DNA of 45,070 nucleotides, taken from positions 3,846,516 to 3,891,585 of the forward strand of contig KL662191.1 in the NCBI GenBank assembly GCA_000733415.1, read 5' to 3'. The notes beneath the pieces were generated by a model that searched no databases, was not told where the DNA came from, and saw nothing but the letters and a program-made list of their open reading frames with translations. Origin of the DNA: [Leptolyngbya] sp. JSC-1. GTDB lineage: Bacteria > Cyanobacteriota > Cyanobacteriia > Elainellales > Elainellaceae. Below, in pieces: positions 25,616 to 34,225 of the stretch; positions within the stretch are counted from its first letter, which is position 1, and every line of letters begins with the position of its first letter. The position numbers and the translations under genes are program-made.

Positions 25616-26587
25616 ATGACCTCAGCTACCTCCCTCTTTTCTCCCGTTGAAGCGGATCTGCGCCTTCTAACTGAAAACCTGAAGCAATTGGTCGGAGCAC
25701 GGCATCCCATCCTCTATGCAGCTGCCGAGCATTTATTTGGGGCAGGTGGAAAACGGCTGAGGCCAGCAATTGTGTTTTTGCTCTCGCGAGCTACAATGCC
25801 AAATCAGGAAATTACTGCCAAACATCGTCGCCTAGCCGAAATTACAGAGATGATCCATACGGCTAGCTTGGTTCATGATGATGTGATTGATGAAGCAGAG
25901 TTACGGCGGGGAGTACCAACGGTTCACAGCAGCTTTGGGAACCGGGTTGCGGTTCTGGCAGGTGATTTTCTGTTTGCCCAATCGTCCTGGTATCTGGCTA
26001 ACCTTGATAACTTGGCTGTAGTCAAGCTGCTGTCTGAGGTGATCATGGATCTGGCAGAAGGCGAAATTCAGCAGGGCCTAAATCGATTTGATGCTAGTTT
26101 ATCAATCGAGGCGTATTTAGAAAAAAGCTATTACAAAACCGCTTCTTTAATTGCTAACAGCTCTAAAGCAGCAGGATTGCTGAGCGGCGTCTCGGCAGAG
26201 CAGGCCCAGCACCTCTACAGCTATGGTCGCCATATCGGGCTAGCATTTCAGATAGTGGATGACATTTTAGATTTCACTGGCTCTAGTGAGGCACTCGGCA
26301 AACCTGCCGGTTCAGATTTAAAAAGCGGCAATCTAACTGCTCCGGCCCTATACGCTTTAGAAGAAAAACCCTACCTCGAAAAGCTGATCGAGCGTGAATT
26401 TGCCCACGAAGGAGATTTGGAACAGGCTCTTGCTTTGATTGAAGACAGTCGGGGCATTGAACGTTCCCGTGAGTTAGCTGCCCATCATGCTCAGCAGGCA
26501 GTTCAACACCTATCTGATCTGTCACCATCGGAATCACGACAAGCCTTGATTGAGTTAGCTGACTACGTATTGAGCCGACTGTATTAA
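25616..26587 (+). CDS. sds: Solanesyl (all-trans polyprenyl) diphosphate synthase
   Basis: A 323-aa trans-prenyltransferase that extends allylic diphosphates with IPP to make the side chain of plastoquinone. GGKRLRP is at 44-50, the first aspartate-rich motif DDVID at 88-92 and the second DDILD at 215-219, each with the typical flanks (SLVHDDVIDEAELRRG, LAFQIVDDILDF). The length and the long-chain class (no bulky chain-stop residue close to the first motif) fit cyanobacterial Sds; the exact chain length is inferred. Confidence 0.93.
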   Translation: MTSATSLFSPVEADLRLLTENLKQLVGARHPILYAAAEHLFGAGGKRLRPAIVFLLSRATMPNQEITAKHRRLAEITEMIHTASLVHDDVIDEAELRRGVPTVHSSFGNRVAVLAGDFLFAQSSWYLANLDNLAVVKLLSEVIMDLAEGEIQQGLNRFDASLSIEAYLEKSYYKTASLIANSSKAAGLLSGVSAEQAQHLYSYGRHIGLAFQIVDDILDFTGSSEALGKPAGSDLKSGNLTAPALYALEEKPYLEKLIEREFAHEGDLEQALALIEDSRGIERSRELAAHHAQQAVQHLSDLSPSESRQALIELADYVLSRLY

Positions 26588-26614
26588 ATTGCTCATATCA
26601 GCTCATACTAGTTA

Positions 26615-26696
26615 CCTATCCGATTTCTCTGACTGCAAATCAGTCAACTCATCAGAGTTTTCGAAGTTCAAACCCTCTTCGAGGTTTTCGGATAGG
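26615..26696 (+). repeat. Structured dispersed repeat, copy D
   Basis: The most regular copy. The outer stem is a perfect 9-bp pair, CCTATCCGA (26615-26623) with TCGGATAGG (26688-26696). Inner hairpins include AACTC/GAGTT and CCTC/GAGG around TTC, the latter differing in sequence from copy A but preserving pairing. It fills the gap between sds and the convergent hypothetical gene, whose stop codon is 7 bases beyond, so it could serve as a terminator here. Confidence 0.85.
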
Positions 26697-26702
26697 CTCT
26701 AA

Positions 26703-27170
26703 TTAAGCAATACCTGGTGGCAAACTAGACTGACCGCGTAGAGATTGAACATACTGTTCGATGGACTGGCGCAACCCTTGCCGGCTCACCTCAGTGCCCG
26801 TTTGATCGACAACTGGGCCAAAGAAAATAACGCTATCAACAGGTTCCATTGCCAGCAGCTGAAACAAAATCTGAATCACCGGAACCGGCAGTGCCATAAT
26901 TTGTGGATCCTCGGTGGCAACACTGGTTTTGACGGCATTCAGCGATGGATAGGCATAGACCACATTTTTGGTGACATTCGGTTGGGTCCGGTGCTTTAGG
27001 GTTGTCATCACCCAGTTCTGCTCTAGATTCTGCAAAATGTAGTACTGCGAATACTGAAGCTGATTAGCAACCGCTTTGAATACAGGAGCAATCAATTGGA
27101 TCTCATCCGTTTTAGCTCCATAGAGAGGGGCTTGCTCAATCAGTTGCTGGATTTGCTCGTCGATAGTCAT
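26703..27170 (-). CDS. Conserved hypothetical protein
   Basis: A 155-aa soluble protein: MTIDEQIQQLIEQAPLYGA, a mixed alpha/beta pattern with VMTTLKHRTQPNVTKNVVYAYP and VDSVIFFGPVVDQTGTEV, and a C-terminal helix. No signal peptide, membrane span or catalytic motif is visible. It looks like a conserved cyanobacterial protein; I do not recognise a named family. It converges on sds with repeat copy D between. Confidence 0.65.
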   Translation of the reverse strand: MTIDEQIQQLIEQAPLYGAKTDEIQLIAPVFKAVANQLQYSQYYILQNLEQNWVMTTLKHRTQPNVTKNVVYAYPSLNAVKTSVATEDPQIMALPVPVIQILFQLLAMEPVDSVIFFGPVVDQTGTEVSRQGLRQSIEQYVQSLRGQSSLPPGIA

Positions 27171-27848
27171 CAGTCATCCAATGGGCAGTTAATAAACAAG
27201 TTGATAAACAATTGTTGAATGGTTCAAGTGAAATTCAGGAAAACGGCAAACCGGCTCATTCACCTTGGGAATTACCTATGGTTGACCTGCGGCCTTCTTA
27301 AACAGCTCACTTACCAGTCTAATCGGTTGATTTCTTGTTAGATTTACTCCAATTTTGGGCATCTTAAACAGGGATCACCCGTAAGTCAACCAAACTTTAG
27401 GTAAATAGAGTGCGGGCATCTAGCTCACCGTCGGCAAGGCACTAGCACTGTAGAACCTGAAATAACCTGGTTGGCCTGCTTACTACCTACCCGATTTCTC
27501 TGGCTGCAAGTCAGTAAACCCGTCAGAGTTTTTGAATTTCAAAATCCTTTCGGGGTTTTCGGATAGGTCCTTAATCGTTGAGCGCGATTGACTTCAGCTA
27601 ACTTCAGCTAATCAGAAGGCTCTAGCCGTTCAACGCCGACAAAAGCAACACTCTGGCAATTCTGCCATTGCGGCTCAATCTGATATCAAGTTCCCGATCA
27701 AATGCAAATTTTTGGTCAATTTTTCTGCGCCAAACTCCGGGAAATTACGAGGGTTTGATGAATGATGTATTCATTAAGCGTCGGTCACTGTCAGGTATGC
27801 TAGGTTTGTAGCCAACACGACCATCAGGGGGAGGCAAGCGAAAGAAGC
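27171..27848. other. Divergent upstream region before the hetZ-like gene
   Basis: About 680 bases without a convincing ORF. It contains repeat copy E and a 10-bp tandem duplication ACTTCAGCTA at 27591-27610. A 69-codon ORF at 27774-27983 on the minus strand overlaps the start of hetZ and is not believed. GGGGGAGG at about 27828-27835 lies upstream of the GTG start. Confidence 0.5.
27486..27567 (+). repeat. Structured dispersed repeat, copy E
   Basis: The outer stem CCTACCCGA (27486-27494) pairs with TCGGATAGG (27559-27567) at 8 of 9 positions. The first hairpin is CTGGCT/AGTCAG, where an A-T pair of other copies has become G-T, still pairing in RNA. The last hairpin is AAAATCC/GGGGTTTT. It lies about 280 bases upstream of hetZ. 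Confidence 0.8.
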
Positions 27849-28985
27849 GTGGAGGCGGTTTTTCAGCTCATATTGGGCGAGCTTAAGCAGTCTACTCACT
27901 CTTCTGAGCAGAAATGTCGGGAAGTCGCTACTCGCATTACCGAGGAAGTGGACCGCATTTGCTCGGAAAGTCAGCGTATTCAAGCCTCAGGAGATATTGA
28001 AGCTTGGTCTATCAGCTTAGCGCGTCATCGGTTAAAGCAGTGCTTGAAGTATCATCAGCTCGGCTCCCATCGCGGACGGGTGGAATTGCATAGTGGTCTC
28101 AGTGCGGTGGTTTATCGCTACATTACGCCGCCCCAAGTGCAGTCCAGCTATCAGGCTCGCCTAACGCTGATTGAAGATTTTTTACAAGGATTTTATATCG
28201 AATCTTTGAACGCCTTCCGGCGGGAAAATCAGTTGCCACCCACCTATCGGCCCCGCACCCTGCTGGAGCTGGCGGAGTACATGGCATTTACCGAACGCTA
28301 CGGCAAACGTCGCATTCCTCTACCGGGTCGCCGCAGCCAGCAGTTGATTATTCTACGAGCACAGACGTTTTCGCAGCAGCAACCTCCTGAAACAATGGTG
28401 GATATTGAGCAAGCTGCCGAAGGGGGTGGAGAAGGGGAGAACCGGAGTGCGGTTTCGCTACCGCAAGTGCGGGAACAAATGATGGCTCAAGAGCCAGAGC
28501 TACCCGAAGACACCCTGCGCAAGAAGGTGATCAAGGAACTGATGCGCTATCTGGAGGAACGACAGCAGCAGGACTGTGCGGACTACTTTGCCCTGCGGCT
28601 CCAGGATCTACCCGCGAATGAGATTGAAGCGATTCTGGGTCTAACGCCCCGCCAGCGCGACTATTTACAGCAGCGGTTCAAGTATCATCTGATTCGATTT
28701 GCACTATCCCATAACTGGGAACTGGTCCATCAGTGGTTAGAAGCGGATTTGGAGCGCAACCTGGGCTTAACACCGCAAGAATGGCAAATGTTCCAAACCA
28801 ACATTACGCCTCAGCAGCAGGAACTGCTCCAACTTAAGCAAAAAGGAATGGATGACAAGGCGATTGCTCAGATTTTAAGCTGTACTCCTACCCAAATTCA
28901 AAAACAATGGACCAAATTACTTGAACAAGCTTGGGAAATTCGCAACAATTTAATATCCGGAGCAGGTGCATTAACTGATGAATAA
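27849..28985 (+). CDS. hetZ: HetZ-like transcription regulator
   Basis: A 378-aa protein whose N-terminal half (LKQSTHSSEQKCREVATRI, FLQGFYIESLNAFRRENQ, LLELAEYMAFTERYGKRR) matches my memory of HetZ, a regulator of early heterocyst differentiation in Anabaena that also occurs in filamentous cyanobacteria without heterocysts. The C-terminal part contains two helix-turn-helix-like segments, around LPANEIEAILGLTPRQRDYL and GMDDKAIAQILSCTPTQIQK, similar to sigma-factor region 4, so DNA binding is likely. The start is GTG 27849. The gene overlaps patU by 8 nt. An alternative would be a divergent sigma-like factor. Confidence 0.75.
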   Translation: MEAVFQLILGELKQSTHSSEQKCREVATRITEEVDRICSESQRIQASGDIEAWSISLARHRLKQCLKYHQLGSHRGRVELHSGLSAVVYRYITPPQVQSSYQARLTLIEDFLQGFYIESLNAFRRENQLPPTYRPRTLLELAEYMAFTERYGKRRIPLPGRRSQQLIILRAQTFSQQQPPETMVDIEQAAEGGGEGENRSAVSLPQVREQMMAQEPELPEDTLRKKVIKELMRYLEERQQQDCADYFALRLQDLPANEIEAILGLTPRQRDYLQQRFKYHLIRFALSHNWELVHQWLEADLERNLGLTPQEWQMFQTNITPQQQELLQLKQKGMDDKAIAQILSCTPTQIQKQWTKLLEQAWEIRNNLISGAGALTDE

Positions 28986-30009
28986 AGACGCAGAAGCCAT
29001 AAATCAGTTTTTGGCTTGGCTATTGCAAGAACCAGACCCGGCTACAGCGCCATCAGGGAAAGACTCCAGCCCAACTGCGGGTTCGGAAGAGTCCGGGACA
29101 GTGGATTTGCAGCCTCACACTGATCCACTGGATTCAGAAGTGGAGGCCATAAGGGCTGACCAGCCTGAATCGAGTGCCGTTTTTACTGAGGACATTTCAT
29201 CATTAGAACTCGGAGAAATACCTGCTGTGCAAGATCGTTTTTATGCCATTATTAAGCGCCGCCTGCGAGCGGAAATTGAGCGCAACCCACCCTTATTTCC
29301 CTGGGAATCCAGACTCTGGGACTACGAGTCTGAACAGCCCGACCTGATGGGTGCTGAAGCCATGTCCACCTCGTTCTGGGCTACGCAATTGCAAGCGCTC
29401 AGGCTACCCATTGCCCTGCCAGAACCCATCCTCGAGCAAATCTTTGCCGAATGTCGTAAGCTGGCTACTGCTTCGCTACGCGAGGGAGTGAAGCTCGTCC
29501 GGGCTGTAGAGAACCTCTTTCCTGAAGATTTACCCACTCTCAATTATTGGGCGGGACAGGTTTTGGCAGAACCCGTTCGCAGTCCCAGTCAAACCCTTCC
29601 GGCTAACACGCTGCCGCAAAGCTACGAACTCGCCAATCCAACTCAGCAAATGGTGCTCTCCTTACTGGCAGCACGGCAGGTTCTAGATGCCATGACAATT
29701 CAGGTATCGGCGGACTATCCACACGCTCAGCGGCAGTGGTTGACAGCAGCCGGTGAACTGGTATTGAACGTTGAGTATCAGCCGGAAGCAGCACGGATTC
29801 GCATTCAAGCCTGGCTGCCTGCACCGGGTCGGCTAACCATGAAAGGACAGTCCCAAGAGGTGACAGAAACTTGCTCTCAGTCAGAAACACTGAGTTTGGA
29901 GTTGAGCTATGCAAGCGCAGGTGAAACCTATGGGCTAGAGGTCGAACTAGAGGCCGCTCATCAATCGCCATTTGTGTTTGCCGTTCACCTTACTCCAGAA
30001 CTAGCTTGA
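28978..30009 (+). CDS. patU: PatU-like protein
   Basis: A 343-aa protein with an acidic disordered N-terminus (1-75, many Asp, Glu, Ser and Pro), a short conserved block with KRRLRAEIERNPPLFPWESR (about 90-115), a helical region, and a beta-rich C-terminal domain from about 220. In Anabaena hetZ is followed by patU genes (split into patU5 and patU3) that influence heterocyst pattern; here one uninterrupted gene overlaps hetZ by 8 nt, so the two are translationally coupled. The function in a non-heterocystous organism is unknown. Identification rests on recalled similarity and context. Confidence 0.65.
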   Translation: MNKDAEAINQFLAWLLQEPDPATAPSGKDSSPTAGSEESGTVDLQPHTDPLDSEVEAIRADQPESSAVFTEDISSLELGEIPAVQDRFYAIIKRRLRAEIERNPPLFPWESRLWDYESEQPDLMGAEAMSTSFWATQLQALRLPIALPEPILEQIFAECRKLATASLREGVKLVRAVENLFPEDLPTLNYWAGQVLAEPVRSPSQTLPANTLPQSYELANPTQQMVLSLLAARQVLDAMTIQVSADYPHAQRQWLTAAGELVLNVEYQPEAARIRIQAWLPAPGRLTMKGQSQEVTETCSQSETLSLELSYASAGETYGLEVELEAAHQSPFVFAVHLTPELA

Positions 30010-30178
30010 GTAGGTTTGGGTCAGCAAATATAAGTTGGGCTAGAGCATTGCTCATCGTTTACTAGTTGCTGATGCAAGAAATTGGCCTGTTCGGTGGTGG
30101 GGTGCTTGTGTAATATTGCCTTTTTCAGCGGCTGGTCTCCCACTCTCCTATAGGGTTTGGTTACAGTAGGGGTTAGAA

Positions 30179-32518
30179 ATGATACTCCTACTGTTTTGCT
30201 GTTGCTCGATGTCTAGCCCTTTGCACCAACGTCAGTCCTCTACTCCAGCCTTACTGAATCTTCCTGTTCTAAAACAAATTTGGCTGCGGCTTGAGGAGCA
30301 ACCGCGCCCAGAGCCAGAAGACTCACTTCTGTTGCGCATTCTAGTACAAGCCTTGGTGACGGTTGGAATTTTAGCCACAGACTTGGCTGCCGCCGACAGT
30401 GCCGATACGCTCAGAATTAGTCTGTGGGCAGTTCCTGTCAGTGCGCTCGGGGCTACCTGGAGCTGGTACCAACGCCGCAAACGTAATATTCCAGTCAAAT
30501 TTTGTATTGCCATCGCCATGCTGATTGCGCTGGGCGTCTTTTTTGTGCGCCTATGGGGAGAGCGCAACGATACGCGACTCGCTCTAGCAACGCTGCTGAT
30601 TCATCTCCAGGTGTTTCATAGCTTCGATCTGCCACGCCGGAAAGATTTGGGCTACTCGGTGGTGATTGGTTTAATTTTGCTGGGTGTGGCGGCCACTCTT
30701 AGCCAAACCCTAACTTTTGCTCCCCTGCTGCTGCTGTTTTTGGCGATTGCCATTCCCGTGCTGGTGCTCGACTACCGTTCGCGGTTGGGATTGCCAACTC
30801 AAGGTGTTCATCTAGGTTTAGGGTTGACGTTGAAGCGCTTCGGGCAATTTTTGGCCATTGTGCTGAGCTTGGGGCTGGTCATTTTTCTAATAATGCCGCG
30901 TTTACCAGGCTATCAGTTGCGATCCTTTCCAGTGAGTGCGCCGATTCCGTTGCCACAGCAGTACAACAGTAGCACCATTATCAATCCAGGCTATGTCCAG
31001 GAAGGAAATAATGGTACAGGCAGCGGTGGGAGTTCCCCAGGTCTGAATTCAGCGACGGGGCCAGGTGAACTCAACAAAGACTTCTATTACGGCTTCAACA
31101 GCAAAATCAATCAAAATCTGCGGGGCACGATGACGCCGCGAGTAGTGATGCGGGTTCGCTCTCAGGCACCAGGCTTTTGGCGCGTGTTGGCGTTTGATCG
31201 CTACACCGGCCAGGGATGGGAAATTTCACGCAACGCAGAAGAGCAGGTGGAAAAACTGGAGCGGCCAGAGTGGTCATTTCGGTTTAGCCTGCCGTGGTCG
31301 GTAACGTTAAACCGCACAAAAGAAGTGATTCAAACCTACACGGTTGTTTCAGATTTGCCGAATTTGATTCCCGTCTTGTACGAACCGAAGGAACTTTACT
31401 TCCCAACCAATGTAGTGGCAATAGACAAGGAAAGCGGATTGCGGTCGCCCGTTTCTCTGTCGGAAGGCTTGACCTATACCGTCGTTTCGGAAGTCCCCTA
31501 TCGGGACCGGACACGGCTGAACCAAGCGCCTGTCCGTCCACCCGCCTCAATCGGCACTTATTATTTGCAGCTGCCATCGAGGGTGACAGAACCGTTGCGG
31601 CAGCAAACCGAAGCCATTCTGGCCCGCGCTCCTAAACCTTTAACTACGCCCTACGAAAAAGCACTCTATCTGGCTCAGTACTTAAAGCAAAACTACAAAA
31701 TTCAGCCCGATTTACCTTTTTTTGAACCAAATGAGGATTTGGCGCTGGCCTTTCTAACTCAGTACAACGGCGGCTACCCGGATCATTTCGCGACGACGCT
31801 AACGGTAATGCTGCGCTCGATTGGCATCCCAGCTCGGCTAGTGATGGGATTTGGCGCTGGCCGATTCAATCCCTTCACCGGATTCTACGTAGTCCGCAAT
31901 GTGGACGCCCATGCCATGACGGAAGTTTATTTCCATAAGTACGGCTGGTTCGCTTTCGATCCAATTCCCGGCCACGAACTTTTGCCGGCTTCGATCGAAG
32001 AATCCAGCAGCTTTGGCGTTTTGCAGCAATTTTGGAACTGGGTGGCTGGCTGGTTACCTTCGCCACTGACCGGCTGGCTGAATCAACTGTTCGAGCAAAT
32101 AGCGGCTGGACTGGGCTGGGGGTTAATGGCCCTAACGACTTTGTTTTCCCAAGGTTGGGTAGGAATGCTCTTCGGGATTGGCCTGATTACTGGTCTGGCG
32201 TTTTTGGGCTGGCTGGGATGGAGTGCTTGGCAGGCATGGCGCTATCGTCGCAGGTTGGCCAAACTGCCGCCGATGGAGGCCATCTACCAACAGATGCTGC
32301 AATATCTGGCACGGCAGGGACTCCAGAAACAGGCTGCCCAAACTCCTCTAGAATATGCGGCTGACTGTCGGACCCGTTACCCCAACGAACAGGCAAAGGC
32401 GATTAACGAAATCTCCCAAGCCTATGTGCACTGGCGCTATGGAGGCCAACGACCTAACTTGACTGAGTTGAAGGAACTGCTGGGGCGGTTGCAGCCGCGT
32501 AAGAGCGGGAAGCCATAA
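30179..32518 (+). CDS. Membrane protein with transglutaminase-like domain (TgpA type), catalytic Cys missing
   Basis: A 779-aa protein. The N-terminal half has several membrane spans (about 55-245), followed by an extracytoplasmic region, the transglutaminase-like core (about 490-600), another span near 650-680 (FGIGLITGLAFLGWLGW) and a cytosolic helical tail (DUF4129-like position). In the core the sequence is GGYPDHFATTLTVMLRSIGI: the usual nucleophile Cys position is Pro534, while His578 (VDAHAMTEVYF) and Asp594 (AFDPIPG) are kept. It is thus probably non-hydrolytic or uses another mechanism. AGGGG 7 nt upstream favours ATG 30179, but ATG 30209 is also possible. Its 3' end overlaps the convergent neighbour by 65 bp. 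Confidence 0.88.
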   Translation: MILLLFCCCSMSSPLHQRQSSTPALLNLPVLKQIWLRLEEQPRPEPEDSLLLRILVQALVTVGILATDLAAADSADTLRISLWAVPVSALGATWSWYQRRKRNIPVKFCIAIAMLIALGVFFVRLWGERNDTRLALATLLIHLQVFHSFDLPRRKDLGYSVVIGLILLGVAATLSQTLTFAPLLLLFLAIAIPVLVLDYRSRLGLPTQGVHLGLGLTLKRFGQFLAIVLSLGLVIFLIMPRLPGYQLRSFPVSAPIPLPQQYNSSTIINPGYVQEGNNGTGSGGSSPGLNSATGPGELNKDFYYGFNSKINQNLRGTMTPRVVMRVRSQAPGFWRVLAFDRYTGQGWEISRNAEEQVEKLERPEWSFRFSLPWSVTLNRTKEVIQTYTVVSDLPNLIPVLYEPKELYFPTNVVAIDKESGLRSPVSLSEGLTYTVVSEVPYRDRTRLNQAPVRPPASIGTYYLQLPSRVTEPLRQQTEAILARAPKPLTTPYEKALYLAQYLKQNYKIQPDLPFFEPNEDLALAFLTQYNGGYPDHFATTLTVMLRSIGIPARLVMGFGAGRFNPFTGFYVVRNVDAHAMTEVYFHKYGWFAFDPIPGHELLPASIEESSSFGVLQQFWNWVAGWLPSPLTGWLNQLFEQIAAGLGWGLMALTTLFSQGWVGMLFGIGLITGLAFLGWLGWSAWQAWRYRRRLAKLPPMEAIYQQMLQYLARQGLQKQAAQTPLEYAADCRTRYPNEQAKAINEISQAYVHWRYGGQRPNLTELKELLGRLQPRKSGKP

Positions 32519-33341
32519 CAGGCTGGCGAAATTCCATCCGATAGCGATACAGAGCCACCGGACGAGGCGACGAAAAGGGATTGTCGCTGGCAAGGGTTTT
32601 GAAATAGTCGGGATCCTGAGGCGACAGGTAGATAGCCGTAAACTGATCGGCAACAATGAGCGGTTGGTCAGTCTGATCAGGATTGGGTTGATAGCTGTAA
32701 GCCGTGGTGTTTTCGACTTCGTTGAAGTAAAGTTGGGGCGCACCGCGAAACTCCTGCCGGAAAAACTCAGTTGTGATAAATTCATGCAGCGTAGGTGTTT
32801 CAGTGGCCCGCTCAGTGACAGTAGAAACTAACTGCCGATCCCCCTTGAGTAGCGTAATCTGGCGGTTTGGATTAGCGGGATCAACTTTGACGGCCTGCAC
32901 CGCTCGCTCACCCAAATAGGCTTTCGCCAACTGCATGCCGTTGTATGCCCGATCGGATACCCAATGCTTTGATTGAAGCTTCGATTGAGCGGAGACGCGC
33001 ATCAATCCAGACGGCTGAGGTTCAACGAACCGCACCTGAAAGTGAATCGGCTGGTTGAGGAACTGCCGGTTACTCTCAAATCCGGGTGTCACGATCTCTG
33101 GCGCGAGCGGTGCGGTCATGTCTACCAGTGTGGTTGTAACTATCCATTCGCCAGCAAACCAGTCCGGATAGATCAGATCGCCTTGAGCAGGTTGGACCGG
33201 AGGCTTACCTTGCCAGTTGGGATACTGTTCAATTCGTGTGGCCAACGGTGATTGGCTCGATGCCGCCAACGCAATCCCGCTACAGAGCAGCCATAGCAGC
33301 AACAGCCCGCCCAACCAAACCAAACGCCATTTCCATTTCAT
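32454..33341 (-). CDS. Exported DUF6816-like lumen/periplasm protein
   Basis: A 295-aa protein with a signal peptide (hydrophobic 8-27, cleavage near ALAASS) and a conserved N-terminal block with YPNWQGKPPVQPAQGDLIYP and WFAGEWIVTTTLVDM. The rest is beta-rich with many Arg and Gln, suggesting a lipocalin-like barrel. I recall such proteins as DUF6816, shared by cyanobacteria and plant plastids (thylakoid lumen). No enzyme motif is visible. It begins 9 nt after the HutX-like gene ends and is probably in the same operon. Its C-terminal 21 codons overlap the end of the transglutaminase-like gene on the other strand. Confidence 0.6.
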   Translation of the reverse strand: MKWKWRLVWLGGLLLLWLLCSGIALAASSQSPLATRIEQYPNWQGKPPVQPAQGDLIYPDWFAGEWIVTTTLVDMTAPLAPEIVTPGFESNRQFLNQPIHFQVRFVEPQPSGLMRVSAQSKLQSKHWVSDRAYNGMQLAKAYLGERAVQAVKVDPANPNRQITLLKGDRQLVSTVTERATETPTLHEFITTEFFRQEFRGAPQLYFNEVENTTAYSYQPNPDQTDQPLIVADQFTAIYLSPQDPDYFKTLASDNPFSSPRPVALYRYRMEFRQPVMASRSYAAATAPAVPSTQSS

Positions 33342-33350
33342 AGTTTCATC

Positions 33351-33758
33351 TCACAGGGCCTCTACCGGGGCCGGCTGCCAGATTTCGCCGTACTGTTCCT
33401 TCAAGGCATGCCATGCTTCCACCTGACCAGGCGCATATTCTCCCGGTTTACCCCATTGTAGAAACAGGCTCAGAGCGGGTTCCATTTGCTCATCTAGAAG
33501 GCGAATCGCGTAGGTCGTAAAGTTGCCGCGCTTGGCTTCGCCGGTTTCAAACTTCACCTGAGTGATTTTGTCCATATTCAGGTGAAATTCATAGCCTTCC
33601 TGATGCATGTTGGCGTATTTGCCCTTGGGCAGCTCAGCATAAAACAGTTTGCTGATGGTACCCCGCACTTCTAAAACTGCCGCACTGCTAGTCACAATCA
33701 TCCGCAGGAGGCCCAGCGATTCACAAGCTTCTAAAAATTCCTTCAGCGTTGCAGCCAT
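33351..33758 (-). CDS. HutX/ChuX-like heme-utilisation family protein
   Basis: A 135-aa soluble protein: FLEACESLGLLRMIVTSSAA, then LEVRGTISKLFYAELPKGKY, FHLNMDKITQVKFETGEAKR and ALSLFLQWGKPGEYAPGQVEAW. The pattern resembles the cyanobacterial branch of HutX/ChuX heme-carrier-like proteins. Heme binding is known for proteobacterial members; in cyanobacteria the role is not established. It lies just upstream of the DUF6816-like gene on the same strand. Confidence 0.6.
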   Translation of the reverse strand: MAATLKEFLEACESLGLLRMIVTSSAAVLEVRGTISKLFYAELPKGKYANMHQEGYEFHLNMDKITQVKFETGEAKRGNFTTYAIRLLDEQMEPALSLFLQWGKPGEYAPGQVEAWHALKEQYGEIWQPAPVEAL

Positions 33759-33916
33759 GATCAGTATTCGGAGAAAGACTCAACGGCATCCTATCACTGG
33801 CATGACGTGTTTTAAAGGCCAGAGTTGCCAGCAAAACTGGAAGATTCACTAGAACGTTGGCTGAATAGTTCGCTATGCTAGCATGACCGACCATTGACCG
33901 CATTGGCTTCAAGCGT

Positions 33917-34165
33917 ATGCAGCCTAAAACAAACAAGCAGTTTGACTGGTTTGGCCTGTTGATGATAGCCGTTATCAGTGGATTGATCGTCAGAGTTGTG
34001 GGCGATCCCCTGGTTGAAATGTTCAGCCCCAAAATCGCAGATTTGACCGAAGAGGCCGGGGAGTGGCTGGAAGATTGGTTCGAGGATAGGGAATGGCGTG
34101 AGAAACTGCAAGACTGGCTGGATTCAGATCCTCAGCCTAACCGAAATCGCTCATTCTGGCATTGA
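33917..34165 (+). CDS. Small membrane-anchored protein with acidic amphipathic tail
   Basis: An 82-aa ORF with one membrane span (about 11-31: WFGLLMIAVISGLIVRVVG) and a Trp/Glu/Asp-rich helical tail (EEAGEWLEDWFEDREWREKL). No known family is recognised. It is followed by a strong 13-bp hairpin, which supports it being a transcription unit. Confidence 0.55.
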   Translation: MQPKTNKQFDWFGLLMIAVISGLIVRVVGDPLVEMFSPKIADLTEEAGEWLEDWFEDREWREKLQDWLDSDPQPNRNRSFWH

Positions 34166-34186
34166 AGTCATGCACTACCCCCAAGA

Positions 34187-34225
34187 GAGACAGGCAGATC
34201 ATGAGCCCCCACATCTGCCTGTCTC
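34187..34225 (+). terminator. Strong 13-bp stem-loop
   Basis: GAGACAGGCAGAT (34187-34199) pairs perfectly with ATCTGCCTGTCTC (34213-34225) around a 13-nt loop containing CCCCC. It is 21 bases after the small membrane protein gene. No T-run follows, so it may be a processing or stability hairpin rather than a classic terminator. A weaker hairpin AGGAT/ATCCT follows at about 34237-34256. Confidence 0.65.
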
